A DNA stretch of 64,000 nt from Hyphomicrobiales bacterium. GTDB lineage: Bacteria; Pseudomonadota; Alphaproteobacteria; Rhizobiales; Rhizobiaceae. The notes beneath the pieces were generated by a model. It saw nothing but the letters and a program-made list of their open reading frames with translations. It was not told the DNA's origin and did not search any database. Below are positions 36,814-45,978 of the stretch, one piece after another. The DNA lies in NCBI GenBank assembly GCA_900471815.1, contig UICE01000003.1, forward strand, positions 271,558 to 335,557, written 5' to 3'. Within the stretch, counting starts at the first letter, position 1, and every line of letters starts with the position of its first letter. The position numbers were made by a program, and so were the translations under genes.

Positions 36814-37572
36814 ATGTCAATTCTAACAATTTTGGCACAGCATGCGGATATCGCCGCCCACCATATATCGGTGGCCGGGTCGATGGTATCGGATGCGGCC
36901 TTGCATGGGAAACATGCAATCGATCATGCGGGAAATGATCTTGTCATTCTTGCACAGTCAACCGGCGACATTTCCGTCGAAGAATTCAAGCAGAAGCTGC
37001 AGAATGTACAGCAAGAAGAGCAACTTGGCTGGCTGACAAGTATCGGTAAATACTTCATCGGTATTTTTCAAAAGGGTGGTGAGGTTTTCGCCGGTTTCGT
37101 GACCGGTATCATCCCTACTCTGGTCGTGCTGATGACGGCGTTCTATGCTCTGACCGAACTAGTGGGAGAAGAGCGAGTCCACGGTATCGCACGTGGCGCT
37201 GGGCGTATCGCACTGACACGCTACACAATTCTGCCGCTCCTTTCGGTGTTTTTCCTTACCAATCCAATGGCCTATACTTTCGGCTCCTTCCTTGAGGAAA
37301 AGCATAAGCCTGCATTCTACGATGCGGCTGTTTCTTATGTGCATCCACCTCTTGGGCTTTTCCCGCATATCAACCCGGGCGAGTATTTCGTTTGGGGTGG
37401 TATTCTGGTGGCGCTTCTGGAGCTTGAGAAAAAAGGTGCTGTCCCCGCCGGCTATCACATCAACGTCGCGATCTGGTACGCGATTGTTGGACTGGTAGTC
37501 ATTTTGCTGAAGGGCATGCTGACTGAGCGGATAACGGCCATCATGGCGCGCCGTCAGGGCATTGAGCTTTAG
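36814..37572 (+). CDS. srlA: PTS glucitol/sorbitol-specific IIC component
   Basis: A 252-residue membrane permease of the glucitol PTS family (EIIC). An N-terminal region of about 60 polar residues precedes the membrane domain; IIPTLVVLMTAFYALTELVG and TILPLLSVFFLTNPMAY are helices, and HKPAFYDAAVSYVHPPLGLF is a conserved family segment (about residues 165-185). The E. coli SrlA is near 190 residues, so this copy has a longer N-terminus. Start follows AGGAGGAGGG. It works with srlE (IIB) and srlB (IIA) downstream. Confidence 0.9.
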   Translation: MSILTILAQHADIAAHHISVAGSMVSDAALHGKHAIDHAGNDLVILAQSTGDISVEEFKQKLQNVQQEEQLGWLTSIGKYFIGIFQKGGEVFAGFVTGIIPTLVVLMTAFYALTELVGEERVHGIARGAGRIALTRYTILPLLSVFFLTNPMAYTFGSFLEEKHKPAFYDAAVSYVHPPLGLFPHINPGEYFVWGGILVALLELEKKGAVPAGYHINVAIWYAIVGLVVILLKGMLTERITAIMARRQGIEL

Positions 37573-37590
37573 TCTTGGGGGGAACAGATA

Positions 37591-38613
37591 ATGTCAAAAA
37601 CTTATACGCCAGTTAAAATCTCTCGCGGCAAGAACGGATGGGGCGGCCCACTCGTGATCCAGCTGACACCGGAGCGGAACAAAGTTGTTTCCGTTACCGG
37701 AGGTGGTATTCATCCAGTCGCAAGGCGAATTGCCGAGCTTACCGGTGGTGAGGCGGTTGACGGCTTCAAGGCCCCGCCCGTTGAAGGTGAAATGGGTGTT
37801 GTTGTTGTCGATTGCGGTGGTACGGCGCGTTGCGGCGTTTATCCTCGCAAGCGCATTCCGACGGTTAATCTGACATCGGTTGGGCAAGCTGGACCTTTGG
37901 CACAGTTCATAACCGAGGACATTTATGTATCGGGCGTGAAAGAAGCCGATATCGAGCTTGCGGACGGATCTCAGTCTAGCACGGTTGCAGGCGCATCAGC
38001 TTCACGATCAGCACCTCCGACGCCGGCAGAGCTTGCCGCTTCGATGGGGGCTTCTGATGCAGGACAGTCCAGCGAGGGCGGTCTAATTGGCCTGATCAGT
38101 GCTGTCGGTCGTGTGATGGGCCGTGTCGTTGGCATTTTCTTTAATGCCGGTCGCCGTACAATTGATCAGGTCGTTCGTAATGTTCTGCCTTTCATGGCGT
38201 TCGTTACCATGCTCATCGGCTTCATCCTCTATACCGGTATTGGCGATGTACTGGCACAGCCTATGGGCCCTCTTGCCAATAATATTGTTGGTTTGCTGAT
38301 ACTTTCCGCGATTTGCGGTTTGCCGTTCCTATCACCAATATTAGGGCCGGGCGCCGTTATCGCGCAGGTTATCGGGGTTGCAATTATCGGTCCACAGATC
38401 GCCAATGGCACTATATCGCCTGCGATGGCTCTGCCGGCGCTCTTTGCCTATAATACGCAAGTTGGCTGTGACTTCGTTCCGGTTGGCCTGGCGCTGGGTG
38501 AAGCCAAGCCAAAGACCATTGAAATTGGTGTCCCCGCTGTTCTGATCAGCCGCCAGATTATGGGACCCGTATCGGTGCTGATCGCTTGGGTCGTCAGCCT
38601 GATCGTATTTTAA
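37591..38613 (+). CDS. srlE: PTS glucitol/sorbitol-specific IIB(C) component
   Basis: A 340-residue protein combining the IIB domain and a C-terminal membrane domain. The phosphorylated cysteine is Cys75 in VVVVDCGGTARCGVYP; the following RIPTVNLTSVGQAGPLAQFI and EDIYVSGVKEADI match SrlE. The C-terminal membrane region (about 185-340) carries ILSAICGLPFLSPILGPGAV. Eighteen bases separate it from srlA. It should receive phosphate from SrlB and pass it to the incoming hexitol. Confidence 0.92.
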   Translation: MSKTYTPVKISRGKNGWGGPLVIQLTPERNKVVSVTGGGIHPVARRIAELTGGEAVDGFKAPPVEGEMGVVVVDCGGTARCGVYPRKRIPTVNLTSVGQAGPLAQFITEDIYVSGVKEADIELADGSQSSTVAGASASRSAPPTPAELAASMGASDAGQSSEGGLIGLISAVGRVMGRVVGIFFNAGRRTIDQVVRNVLPFMAFVTMLIGFILYTGIGDVLAQPMGPLANNIVGLLILSAICGLPFLSPILGPGAVIAQVIGVAIIGPQIANGTISPAMALPALFAYNTQVGCDFVPVGLALGEAKPKTIEIGVPAVLISRQIMGPVSVLIAWVVSLIVF

Positions 38614-38642
38614 ACCAAAAGAAGAGATAGAGGTTCGCCATT

Positions 38643-39020
38643 ATGTCAGTCCAATTCAAAACACGGATAACAGCCGTCGGGCCTGAAGTGGCGGATCTTG
38701 CGGAAGGAGGCGTCGTCATTCTTTTTGCCGACGGCGCTCCTCCCGAGCTTGCCGAGGTCTCCGTTCTCCATCTTGCGGAAACAGAGGCTTCTGATTCCAG
38801 TCCTCCCGTCGGCTCAGTCATTCAGATTGGGGATATCTCCGCCAAGATTACCGGAATGGGTGATTATGCATGGCAAAAGGTCAAGGAAATTGGCCATGTT
38901 GTTATTACTTTTAATGGCGCCAGCAAGGTGGAGCGACCTGGGGAAATTTGTGCTGCTGAAATATCAGCTGACAGGCTTGTAGCCGCCCTGAAAGTGGGAA
39001 CCGTAATTACCATCGGTTGA
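38643..39020 (+). CDS. srlB: PTS glucitol/sorbitol-specific IIA component
   Basis: A 125-residue IIA protein. The phosphorylated histidine is His43 in EVSVLHLAET, the same residue number as in E. coli IIA-Gut as I remember it. The remaining motif VKEIGHVVITFNGAS and the C-terminal LVAALKVGTVITIG fit the family. It takes phosphate from HPr, here probably from the fused HPr-EI encoded next, and donates it to SrlE. Start follows AGAAGAGATAGAGG. Confidence 0.9.
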   Translation: MSVQFKTRITAVGPEVADLAEGGVVILFADGAPPELAEVSVLHLAETEASDSSPPVGSVIQIGDISAKITGMGDYAWQKVKEIGHVVITFNGASKVERPGEICAAEISADRLVAALKVGTVITIG

Positions 39021-39058
39021 TTGCCGGAAAACACATCGAATACCGAAGAGAGAATTGA

Positions 39059-41008
39059 ATGGAACGCTCGACTATCGTCCGGGTGCATGATGGATTGCAT
39101 GCCCGACCAGCCACTCGATTTGTAAATCTTGCCAAAGGTTTCGAATGCGATATCGAATTGATCAAGGCTGACAAGTCGATCAATGCGAAAAGCTCAGTGA
39201 AGTTGATGCTGCTTGGGGTCAAGGAAAATGACGAGATAACTGTTCGTGCTACTGGAGCAGATGCGGCCGAGGCCATTGAGGCGCTTATAGGCTTTCTCGA
39301 AAATCCACACTCAGGCACATTTGAAATCAATACAGCCGAAAAAATCAAATCGGTTGAGGTCGCGCCGGTTGCAAACAACACCGTGTCGCACAGCCATCTG
39401 CGCGGTGTTGCGGCAAGTGAAGGCTTGGCAATCGGGAAGGCCTTTGGTTTTTTTCCGGCCGTAATTGATCAGGAAAACCGGACAATCACGAAAGACGCCA
39501 TACCAGCCGAACTCGCCCGGTTGAACCAGGCTTTTGCAACAGTGCAGGATCGCATGAATGCATCGCTTGAAATTGATAATCTTGCCGCAAGCGATAGAGG
39601 GATCATTGCGGCGCTAAAAGATATTGCTTGTGACCAAGATCTCGTCGACGGTGCCACAACACTTGTTGAAAGTGGAATGGATGCAATATCGGCCGTGATT
39701 GGCACGACATCCAGAATAGCCTCAGATTTTGCTGCTATCGATGATCCCTATTTGAACGCGCGCGCTGATGACATGAACGCTGTCGGCCGCCAGATATGCC
39801 TGGCTCTGCTTGGCCAAAACGATGTCAATTTGGACGCAATTCCAGAGGGATCAATCCTGATAGCCGAAGATATAGGGGCCTGGGATTTGGCGCGTGCGCC
39901 CTTGAAGCGCATTGCAGGTATTGTATGCGGCCGCGGAGGGGCTACTTCGCATGTGGCCATTATTGCGCGCGCTCACGGTGTTCCTGCGGTGCTCGGACTT
40001 GGATCGGATGTGCAACGACTAAGCAATATTGGCACCGTTGCAATCGATGGTAATAGCGGCGAAGTGTTTGAAGATCCGGATCAGGAGATTGTCGCAAGGT
40101 TTCAAAGAAAAATCGCAGAAGCTACAGCCGAGAAACATGCGCTGAGCGTCTTCAAAGACTTCATTCCCAAACGCGCAGATGGAACGATTATCGAAATTGC
40201 GGCTAATATAGGCTCGCTTGAGGAAATTGAAGCAGCGCAGGAAGCCGGTGCAATGGGTGTCGGGCTTTTCCGGACCGAGCTTTTGTTTATGCGGCACATG
40301 CATCTGCCATCAGAAGATTTTCAGACAGAAACCTATGCAGCGTTAGCCACTGCTTTTGCACCTTATCCGGTTATTGTCCGCACACTTGATATTGGCGGAG
40401 ACAAGGCCGTTTCGGGCATTGATTTTCCTGACGAGGATAATCCATTTTTGGGATGGCGCGGAATTCGCATGTGTCTTGATCGGCCCGATGTGTTTAAACC
40501 CCAGCTGCGTGCGCTTTTGCGGGCTTCCGCGAAGGGAAATATCAAAGTCATGTTGCCAATGGTCTCAAGCATCGATGAGGTGCATGCCACGCGAGCGCTG
40601 ATTGATGAGTGCATGGCTGAACTGAAAGCTGAGGGCCAGGAATATGCATTGTTTGATTTGGGAGTGATGATCGAGACGCCAGCCGCCGTATTGATCGCTC
40701 CGGCATTGGCACGCGAAGTGGCATTTTTCTCTATAGGGACGAATGACCTGACCCAATATATCATGGCTGCTGACCGTCTCAATCCCACGGTTGCCAAGTT
40801 GAATGATGTAACCCATCCGGCTGTCATGACCGCAATTGAGATGACAACCACCGCCGGTGTTCAGGCGGGCATAATGGTCGGAATGTGCGGTGAAGCAGCA
40901 GGCCGTCCTGATCTCATCCCGACTTTCATTAAAATGGGCCTAACCGAGCTGAGTATGAGTCCTGCGTCGATACAAAGGGCTAAAAAATGCGTACAGGACT
41001 TCGGTTAG
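39059..41008 (+). CDS. HPr-Enzyme I fusion (phosphoenolpyruvate-protein phosphotransferase)
   Basis: A 649-residue fusion that starts the phosphate chain from PEP. Residues 1-85 are HPr-like: His14 in DGLHARPATRF is the phosphorylated residue, and AKSSVKLM holds the regulatory serine place. The Enzyme I part has the active His298 in GGATSHVAIIARAHG, the PEP-binding GLFRTELLFM and GTNDLTQYIM, and Cys610 in GMCGEAAG. No GAF domain is present, so it is not the nitrogen-PTS enzyme (PtsP). With srlAEB it makes a complete, self-contained sugar PTS, unusual for Rhizobiales, which generally keep only the regulatory PTS. Confidence 0.9.
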   Translation: MERSTIVRVHDGLHARPATRFVNLAKGFECDIELIKADKSINAKSSVKLMLLGVKENDEITVRATGADAAEAIEALIGFLENPHSGTFEINTAEKIKSVEVAPVANNTVSHSHLRGVAASEGLAIGKAFGFFPAVIDQENRTITKDAIPAELARLNQAFATVQDRMNASLEIDNLAASDRGIIAALKDIACDQDLVDGATTLVESGMDAISAVIGTTSRIASDFAAIDDPYLNARADDMNAVGRQICLALLGQNDVNLDAIPEGSILIAEDIGAWDLARAPLKRIAGIVCGRGGATSHVAIIARAHGVPAVLGLGSDVQRLSNIGTVAIDGNSGEVFEDPDQEIVARFQRKIAEATAEKHALSVFKDFIPKRADGTIIEIAANIGSLEEIEAAQEAGAMGVGLFRTELLFMRHMHLPSEDFQTETYAALATAFAPYPVIVRTLDIGGDKAVSGIDFPDEDNPFLGWRGIRMCLDRPDVFKPQLRALLRASAKGNIKVMLPMVSSIDEVHATRALIDECMAELKAEGQEYALFDLGVMIETPAAVLIAPALAREVAFFSIGTNDLTQYIMAADRLNPTVAKLNDVTHPAVMTAIEMTTTAGVQAGIMVGMCGEAAGRPDLIPTFIKMGLTELSMSPASIQRAKKCVQDFG

Positions 41009-41009
41009 C

Positions 41010-41750
41010 TTAAGGCAGGTGTGGTATCAGAAAGGCGAACAGGTCGGATAATGCGTGAAGCTTATCCCGTGCCATTATAGCCTGTTCGAGTTTTTCGGGG
41101 CGAGCCTGTAAGGCCAATAAGGTTGTTTCTACCAACTTCTCCCCGTCGGGTTGATGATTTGAATATGTTGCCAGACCTATAGCTAGAGCGAGTGCAGAGA
41201 AGCACAAAAATGATCTCGTTTGATCCGTCGCCTGCTGGGTGAACAGAGCGGTGCTCCGATAGCGCGCGTGCAGTTCAATAGCCAATGCGGCGCATGCATT
41301 TGCAATCGCCTTCGGATCACCGCTTTTTGTTGCGGAAAGCAAGGTGGCATGCCGGCGAATCATGGTGGCATGGACGGATGCGAAGCCCGCTTCATGAACG
41401 AGCGCATTGGATTCATGGAGTGCCTTCAAAAGATATTTTGTCAGGTAATAAGCGTCGCGGCAGAACAATGCTTCGCCAGCATCGCCATTTTCAAAGAAGT
41501 AGGCGGCCAAGCTACGCGCCTCGGGAGCGCCCGAATGAGCAGTCGGATCGTGTGAAATCAACGAAATTGACACTGTTTCTGCTGATGTGAACGCTTTATC
41601 CAAAACCCGTGCGACCTTATCGAGCATGAATTCCGGGAGTTCTTGAGGCGTCAATTTCACATCTTGCCGACTGGCTCTTATGAGATGGCGAACATCTCGG
41701 AGCCTGTCTTTAAGATTGACGACGAAATCGTTTTGAATGTCCCGTAGCAT
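41010..41750 (-). CDS. Hypothetical helical protein beside the sorbitol PTS
   Basis: A 246-residue protein that I do not recognise. It is probably all-helical and soluble; the C-terminal half (LVHEAGFASVHATMIRRHAT and ALAIELHARYRSTALF) has the helix rhythm of ligand domains, but no helix-turn-helix is visible. It converges on the HPr-EI gene with one base between stops and is divergent from the SorC gene. This position suggests a role in hexitol metabolism or its control, which I cannot support further. Confidence 0.7.
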   Translation of the reverse strand: MLRDIQNDFVVNLKDRLRDVRHLIRASRQDVKLTPQELPEFMLDKVARVLDKAFTSAETVSISLISHDPTAHSGAPEARSLAAYFFENGDAGEALFCRDAYYLTKYLLKALHESNALVHEAGFASVHATMIRRHATLLSATKSGDPKAIANACAALAIELHARYRSTALFTQQATDQTRSFLCFSALALAIGLATYSNHQPDGEKLVETTLLALQARPEKLEQAIMARDKLHALSDLFAFLIPHLP

Positions 41751-41882
41751 ATTGGCAATCCCGCGCAGGAAAGTGGATAAGACTTTGTATCTTTTTTTCG
41801 TGGCTTGCTAAATAACATTCTGGTGGAGTTGTATAATAATGACCACGCAGGTGATTTGCCTGCAGGTATAGGGGGGAGATGA

Positions 41883-42938
41883 TTGACCGATCGACGCAAG
41901 CGACCGAATAGTGCTGCCGGCAGCCCGAAAAAAGCAGCGCTCGATGTGGGCCAGCCTGATACAAAAATCAGCCGGATGCGCATGCGTGCTGCATGGATGT
42001 ATTACATAGAACAGATGACGCAGAACGAGATTGCCGAGGTCCTCGGGGTTGGACGCGTGACAATTGTGCGCATGCTGGCAGAGGCGAGGGCGCGCAATGA
42101 GGTCAAAATCGGTATCCAGGGTTATCTTTCTGATCTCATCGCGTTGGAGCGCGAAGTAGAGCAGCAATTCGGCTTGGAGAAGGTGATTATCGCACCCTTG
42201 TCCCAAGCGGAAAGCGATCCGATACCTGCCATCAGCGCTGCAACTGGCGCATATCTATCCGATGTTGTCAGTAATGGCATGCGCGTGGGGGTGGGCTGGG
42301 GCCGCACATTGCTCAGCACGCTCTCATTCATTGAAGCGCGAGCGCTGGAAGACTTCACCGTGATCTCGCTTTTGGGTGGAATCAGCCAACCGCGCCGATT
42401 CAATCCGGCGGAATTTGCATGGCAATTCGCCCAGCTTTTTCAGGGCGAAGGCTATCTTATCCCCGCTCCGGCAATGGTGGACAGCATTGAAACCCGAACC
42501 GCGCTCATTGAGCGATGCGGATTGAAAAGCGTGTTCGAAATGGCGGAAGACCTGGATATGGTGCTGCTCAGCGTTGGCGCCATCGAAACTGCATCAAGCA
42601 CACCTTATCGTATCGGGTTTCTCAATGAGGGGCATCAAGCCTCACTGGCTGAAAGAGGCGCGGTTGGCGATCTGTTATTCCATTTTTATGATAGGCAGGG
42701 AAATCTGGTCGATCACCCGGTTCATGATCTCGTCATGTCTGTCGGCATTGACACCATACAAAGGGTGCCGGTGCGCGTGCTTACATCGGGCGGGCGGGAA
42801 AAGATCAATGCGCTTCATGGAGCTATGAAGCTCATTCGGCCAACTGTATTCATCACCGATGAAGAAAGCGCCCGACAATTGCTTGCGCTGGCCGATGGCG
42901 AAACGGCGCGAACCGAAATTTCTGTTAGAAAAAGTTGA
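41883..42938 (+). CDS. SorC-family sugar-responsive transcriptional regulator
   Basis: A 351-residue regulator: a basic N-terminal tail, a helix-turn-helix (MTQNEIAEVLGVGRVTIVRM, about residues 41-60) and a sugar-phosphate-binding domain with GYLSDLIALEREVEQQF and GVGWGRTLLSTL. SorC proteins respond to phosphorylated sugars, which fits a PTS neighbour. The start is TTG 41883 after GGGGGGAGATGA; an ATG four bases earlier is out of frame. It probably controls the sorbitol operon at 36172-41008. Confidence 0.88.
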   Translation: MTDRRKRPNSAAGSPKKAALDVGQPDTKISRMRMRAAWMYYIEQMTQNEIAEVLGVGRVTIVRMLAEARARNEVKIGIQGYLSDLIALEREVEQQFGLEKVIIAPLSQAESDPIPAISAATGAYLSDVVSNGMRVGVGWGRTLLSTLSFIEARALEDFTVISLLGGISQPRRFNPAEFAWQFAQLFQGEGYLIPAPAMVDSIETRTALIERCGLKSVFEMAEDLDMVLLSVGAIETASSTPYRIGFLNEGHQASLAERGAVGDLLFHFYDRQGNLVDHPVHDLVMSVGIDTIQRVPVRVLTSGGREKINALHGAMKLIRPTVFITDEESARQLLALADGETARTEISVRKS

Positions 42939-43036
42939 GGTAATTGGACTGTTTGGCAAGTCGGGGATTGCATTCAGGATTTTTCCCGTTATTGATCCCC
43001 GCACGGCTTGCGTGTCTTGCAACGCTGCCTCAGGTG

Positions 43037-43113
43037 GGGCCTGTAGCTCAATTGGTTAGAGCCGGCGGCTCATAACCGCTTGGTTGGGGGTTCAAGTCCT
43101 CCCGGGCCCACCA
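43037..43113 (+). tRNA. tRNA-Ile2 (CAU anticodon)
   Basis: The 77-nt gene folds as a cloverleaf: acceptor GGGCCTG/CGGGCCC, D arm GCTC...GAGC, anticodon arm GGCGGCTCATAACCGCT with anticodon CAT, T arm GGGGGTTCAAGTCCTCC, and a genomically encoded CCA. The anticodon stem and variable region follow E. coli ileX closely (TCATAAyCGCTTGGT, GGTTCAAGTCC). It is therefore most likely the isoleucine tRNA whose C34 is turned into lysidine and which reads AUA. An elongator Met is the alternative. Confidence 0.88.
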
Positions 43114-43299
43114 TTTTTCCATTAGACAAGTGATTTCCATGGAATAGCGCTTTGGATTACCAAGCGTCGGCTTTGATCTTTTCAAAGCTCTCTCCCGCAA
43201 CATCCGATTGATGAATTCTGCTCGGAGTTAGAGTCTTTCATCGCCTAAGTGTAATTCACACCCAACAAGTCTTTTAATGCCTTTATATGATGAGCGTTA

Positions 43300-44156
43300 G
43301 AGGGCAAATCTGGACAGTGGTGCCATCTGGACACGTATTGATGGAGCGCATTCAAGCATTGATCCACCCACCTCCACAACACGCTCCGACTATGACCATA
43401 ATAGTTGGCGATTGCAGTCAGGGCTGGACGGCAAGCTGCATGAAACCGAATTCGGCATCTTGATGGGCGGTGTCACCGTCCATTACGGACAAGTTTCAAC
43501 CAATGCTTCCTCAGTACTCGACGATGGTTCGATTGACACGGACGGATATGGCTTTGGCGGCACGCTGACCTGCTGGCGCAAAACGGCTTCTATGTTGATG
43601 GTCAGGTCCAAGTCACATGGTATGAAACCGACATTGGTTCCGATATGCTGGGACGCAGCCTGGCCAATGACAATGATGGTTTTGGTTACTCGCTAAGCCT
43701 CGAAACAGGCAAGCGGATTGCCCTTGATGGAAACTGGTCAGTCACGCCGCAGGCGCAGCTGGCATATTCCAACGTGGACTTTGACCGCTTTACCGACCCG
43801 TTTGGCGCTCGAGTCTCGATGGACAGAAGTGAGAGCCTTAAGGGGCGCGTCGGGGTTGCAGCTGAATATCAAAACGCTTGGCAGGATGCTTCAGGCAGGA
43901 TGGCGCGCAGTAATGTTTACGGCCTTGCCAATCTGTACCATGAGTTCCTTGATGGATCAGATGTTGATGTGGCTGGTGTGAACTTTGCCAATGAAAACAG
44001 ACCGGCCGTGGGGGCGGCATCGGTGCTGGCAGTTCTTATAGCTGGGCCGATGACAAAAATTCCATCTTCGGTGAGGTTTCGCTGAATACCAGCCTGAGCA
44101 ATTTTGCCGACAGTTATAGCGTCAATGGAACAACAGGCTTCAAGGTGAAGTTCTGA
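43300..44156 (+). pseudogene. Autotransporter beta-barrel remnant, frameshifted
   Basis: Conceptual translation shows the C-terminal barrel domain of a type V autotransporter, ending in KVKF-stop with the terminal Phe typical of outer-membrane barrels. It is broken at least twice: near 43572 (one base missing between GTLT and LAQNGFYVDGQV) and near 44012 (between NRPAVGA and GAGSSYSWAD). Alternating barrel strands such as VTPQAQLAYSNVDFDRF are clear in between. No passenger domain precedes it; the fragment starts about 190 bp after tRNA-Ile2. It is probably a decayed remnant. Confidence 0.75.
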
Positions 44157-44335
44157 TTGCTTGATTTGAATAATGTTGGCGGGCCGGAGCAATTCGGCTC
44201 TTCAGCGTTGATTACCTATTGGAAAGTGCGTGGCGCATTTTTGAAGGCTGCGCCATGATGGTTGCTGCACGCCTTTTGCCTGTTGATCAGCTTCTACACT
44301 GTATGCAGTATAGGCTTGAACAGGGAGGATAAGTG

Positions 44336-44815
44336 ATGCCAATCGCCAAAAACACAATATGCATTTGGTACGACAAGGATGCTGAGGCTGCTGCACGCTT
44401 CTATGCAGAAATTTTCCCCGACAGTTCAGTTACAGCTATTCACCATGCTCCCGGTGACTTTCCGTCCGGTGAGAAGGGAGATGTACTGACTGTTGAATTC
44501 ACTGTCGCTGGGATACCGTGCCTCGGTCTCAATGGTGGCCCGGCATTCAAACATAATGAAGCTTTCTCGTTTCAAATCGCTACGGATGATCAGGAAGAAA
44601 CAGACCGTTATTGGAACGCAATAGTAGGGAATGGCGGACAAGAGAGCGCATGCGGATGGTGCAAGGACAAATGGGGCGTGTCATGGCAAATCACGCCACG
44701 AGTACTTACTGAAGCTTTGTTTGCCGGAGGCGATGGAGCTAAACGCGCATTTGCAGTGATGATGGACATGAAGAAAATCGACGTCGCCGCAATCGAAGCC
44801 GCCCGCCGAGGCTGA
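44336..44815 (+). CDS. VOC/PhnB-like family protein
   Basis: A 159-residue protein of the PhnB-like branch of the vicinal-oxygen-chelate fold (often annotated as 3-demethylubiquinone-9 methyltransferase domain). Recognisable are WYDKDAEAAARFYAEIFPDS (residues 11-30), LNGGPAFKHNEAFSFQI, and CGWCKDKWGVSWQITP near residue 110. Start ATG follows AGGGAGGATAAGTG. Function unknown; family members bind small ligands or metals. It stands alone. Confidence 0.85.
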   Translation: MPIAKNTICIWYDKDAEAAARFYAEIFPDSSVTAIHHAPGDFPSGEKGDVLTVEFTVAGIPCLGLNGGPAFKHNEAFSFQIATDDQEETDRYWNAIVGNGGQESACGWCKDKWGVSWQITPRVLTEALFAGGDGAKRAFAVMMDMKKIDVAAIEAARRG

Positions 44816-44853
44816 TAAATAGGGCCGCAGCGGGCAGGAGCCGTCCTTTATGC

Positions 44854-45153
44854 TCAGGCAGTCATAAGACCACCGTTCGGCTTTGCTTTCATGATCCAGG
44901 GCATCACAGCAGCTGGATCTTCAAGGATTTTTGCCTTTCGCGCAAAGCCTTCGAATGCCGAGTGGGCCACACTTAACGGTTTGTGACCATCAAATGCTTC
45001 ATGGCAGATTCGCGTCGCGGTTTCATGAATGAGGTCGCGATTTCTTTCCGGCCAATTGTCCAAAAATTCGATCGCCTCATTGAGGGTTGCGATTTCTTGA
45101 ACGATCATCGACCCATCTTTTACGAAGATCGGGCTTTCAAAATATAAGTTCAT
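44854..45153 (-). CDS. DUF982 family protein
   Basis: A 99-residue protein of the DUF982 family, which is expanded in Rhizobiales. The core is NEAIEFLDNWPERNRDLIHE and AFEGFARKAKILEDP. Function unknown. Start ATG 45153 follows AGGAGGACTTG. It stands beside other small stress-type genes. Confidence 0.8.
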   Translation of the reverse strand: MNLYFESPIFVKDGSMIVQEIATLNEAIEFLDNWPERNRDLIHETATRICHEAFDGHKPLSVAHSAFEGFARKAKILEDPAAVMPWIMKAKPNGGLMTA

Positions 45154-45197
45154 CAAGTCCTCCTGAATGGGAAACCGAGAGTTCGTGAGCTTTGACC

Positions 45198-45368
45198 TCA
45201 GGCTTTACCCAACCTTATGCGGCGACGCATACAGCCACCTTTGGCTTTGCGGAGGATTTGGGAGATCGTTTCAGGCGGTGCATAGTCTCGAGCCACCTGA
45301 GCCTTGATTTGTTTAAGGAGCTCCGGTGAAGCCACGCGATTAGTAGTTTTTAGAGTCAGTCCTTCCAT
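45198..45368 (-). CDS. 56-residue basic hypothetical protein
   Basis: The frame beginning MEGLTLKTTNRVASPELLKQ has a GGGAG site before its ATG; a longer in-frame reading from 45491 lacks one. The C-terminus is strongly basic (KAKGGCMRRRIRLGKA). No family recognised. Small and only moderately supported. Confidence 0.5.
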   Translation of the reverse strand: MEGLTLKTTNRVASPELLKQIKAQVARDYAPPETISQILRKAKGGCMRRRIRLGKA

Positions 45369-45627
45369 GTTTTGCCACTCCCTGAAGAATAACAAACTGC
45401 ACCCACGGATTAAGCGTGGTGTAGGTTTTGGGTTGTTTGGATGGCGTAAATTATAATTTTGAGAAGTAAGGGTTTCAAGACTTTTGTACAAATTTCATTT
45501 CCTATGCGGGCTGGAAAAACGGTTGCGTCGAAGTAACGAAAGAGGACAATCCTATTCGCCCCGTGTGTGGCATGTCGGAACCATAATCATTTTCGATGGT
45601 TCATCTTTCAAACGGAAGGAGGCAGTC

Positions 45628-45966
45628 ATGACCGATACGCGCTCATCGAGCCATAATGTGAAAGAAACCGGGAAAGAGGCAAGGCAGGGCCCACTGGGCA
45701 AGCCGATATTGTATGTTTTAATAGGCGGGCTGCTTCTTGCATTGATTGCTTGGGGCGGTGCCGAATTGTTCGGAGAAGGTACTGACAACAGTGCAACTAT
45801 AACCGAGCAAGAAAATCCTGCAGCCGGTCAGAATAAACCTTCCGATCAGGCAACACCTCCGTCTGGCGATCAACCCACCACCAATCCGCCAGCCGAAAAT
45901 GCCAGGCCGCAGACCGGCACTGGTGGAGGAACGCAAGCAAACCCTCCAAGCGCCACGCCGCAGTGA
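45628..45966 (+). CDS. Single-pass membrane protein with disordered tail
   Basis: A 112-residue protein. About 25 polar residues precede one membrane helix (ILYVLIGGLLLALIAWGGAE, about residues 27-46) and a Pro/Asn/Gln/Thr/Gly-rich tail of about 60 residues without hydrophobic residues. ATG 45628 follows GGAAGGAGG; an open frame continues upstream to 45484. The tail probably lies outside the cytoplasm. No family recognised. Confidence 0.65.
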   Translation: MTDTRSSSHNVKETGKEARQGPLGKPILYVLIGGLLLALIAWGGAELFGEGTDNSATITEQENPAAGQNKPSDQATPPSGDQPTTNPPAENARPQTGTGGGTQANPPSATPQ

Positions 45967-45978
45967 TGCTGAACAGAT

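Noticed and set aside
43114-43299. Search for an integrase fragment or att repeat downstream of tRNA-Ile2
   Set aside because: No second copy of the tRNA 3' end and no integrase-like frame found in the window.
44231-44255. TGGCGCA/TGCGCCA inverted repeat between the autotransporter remnant and the VOC gene
   Set aside because: No T-run and no gene ends nearby except the decayed remnant; could be chance or an operator, not enough to list as a feature.
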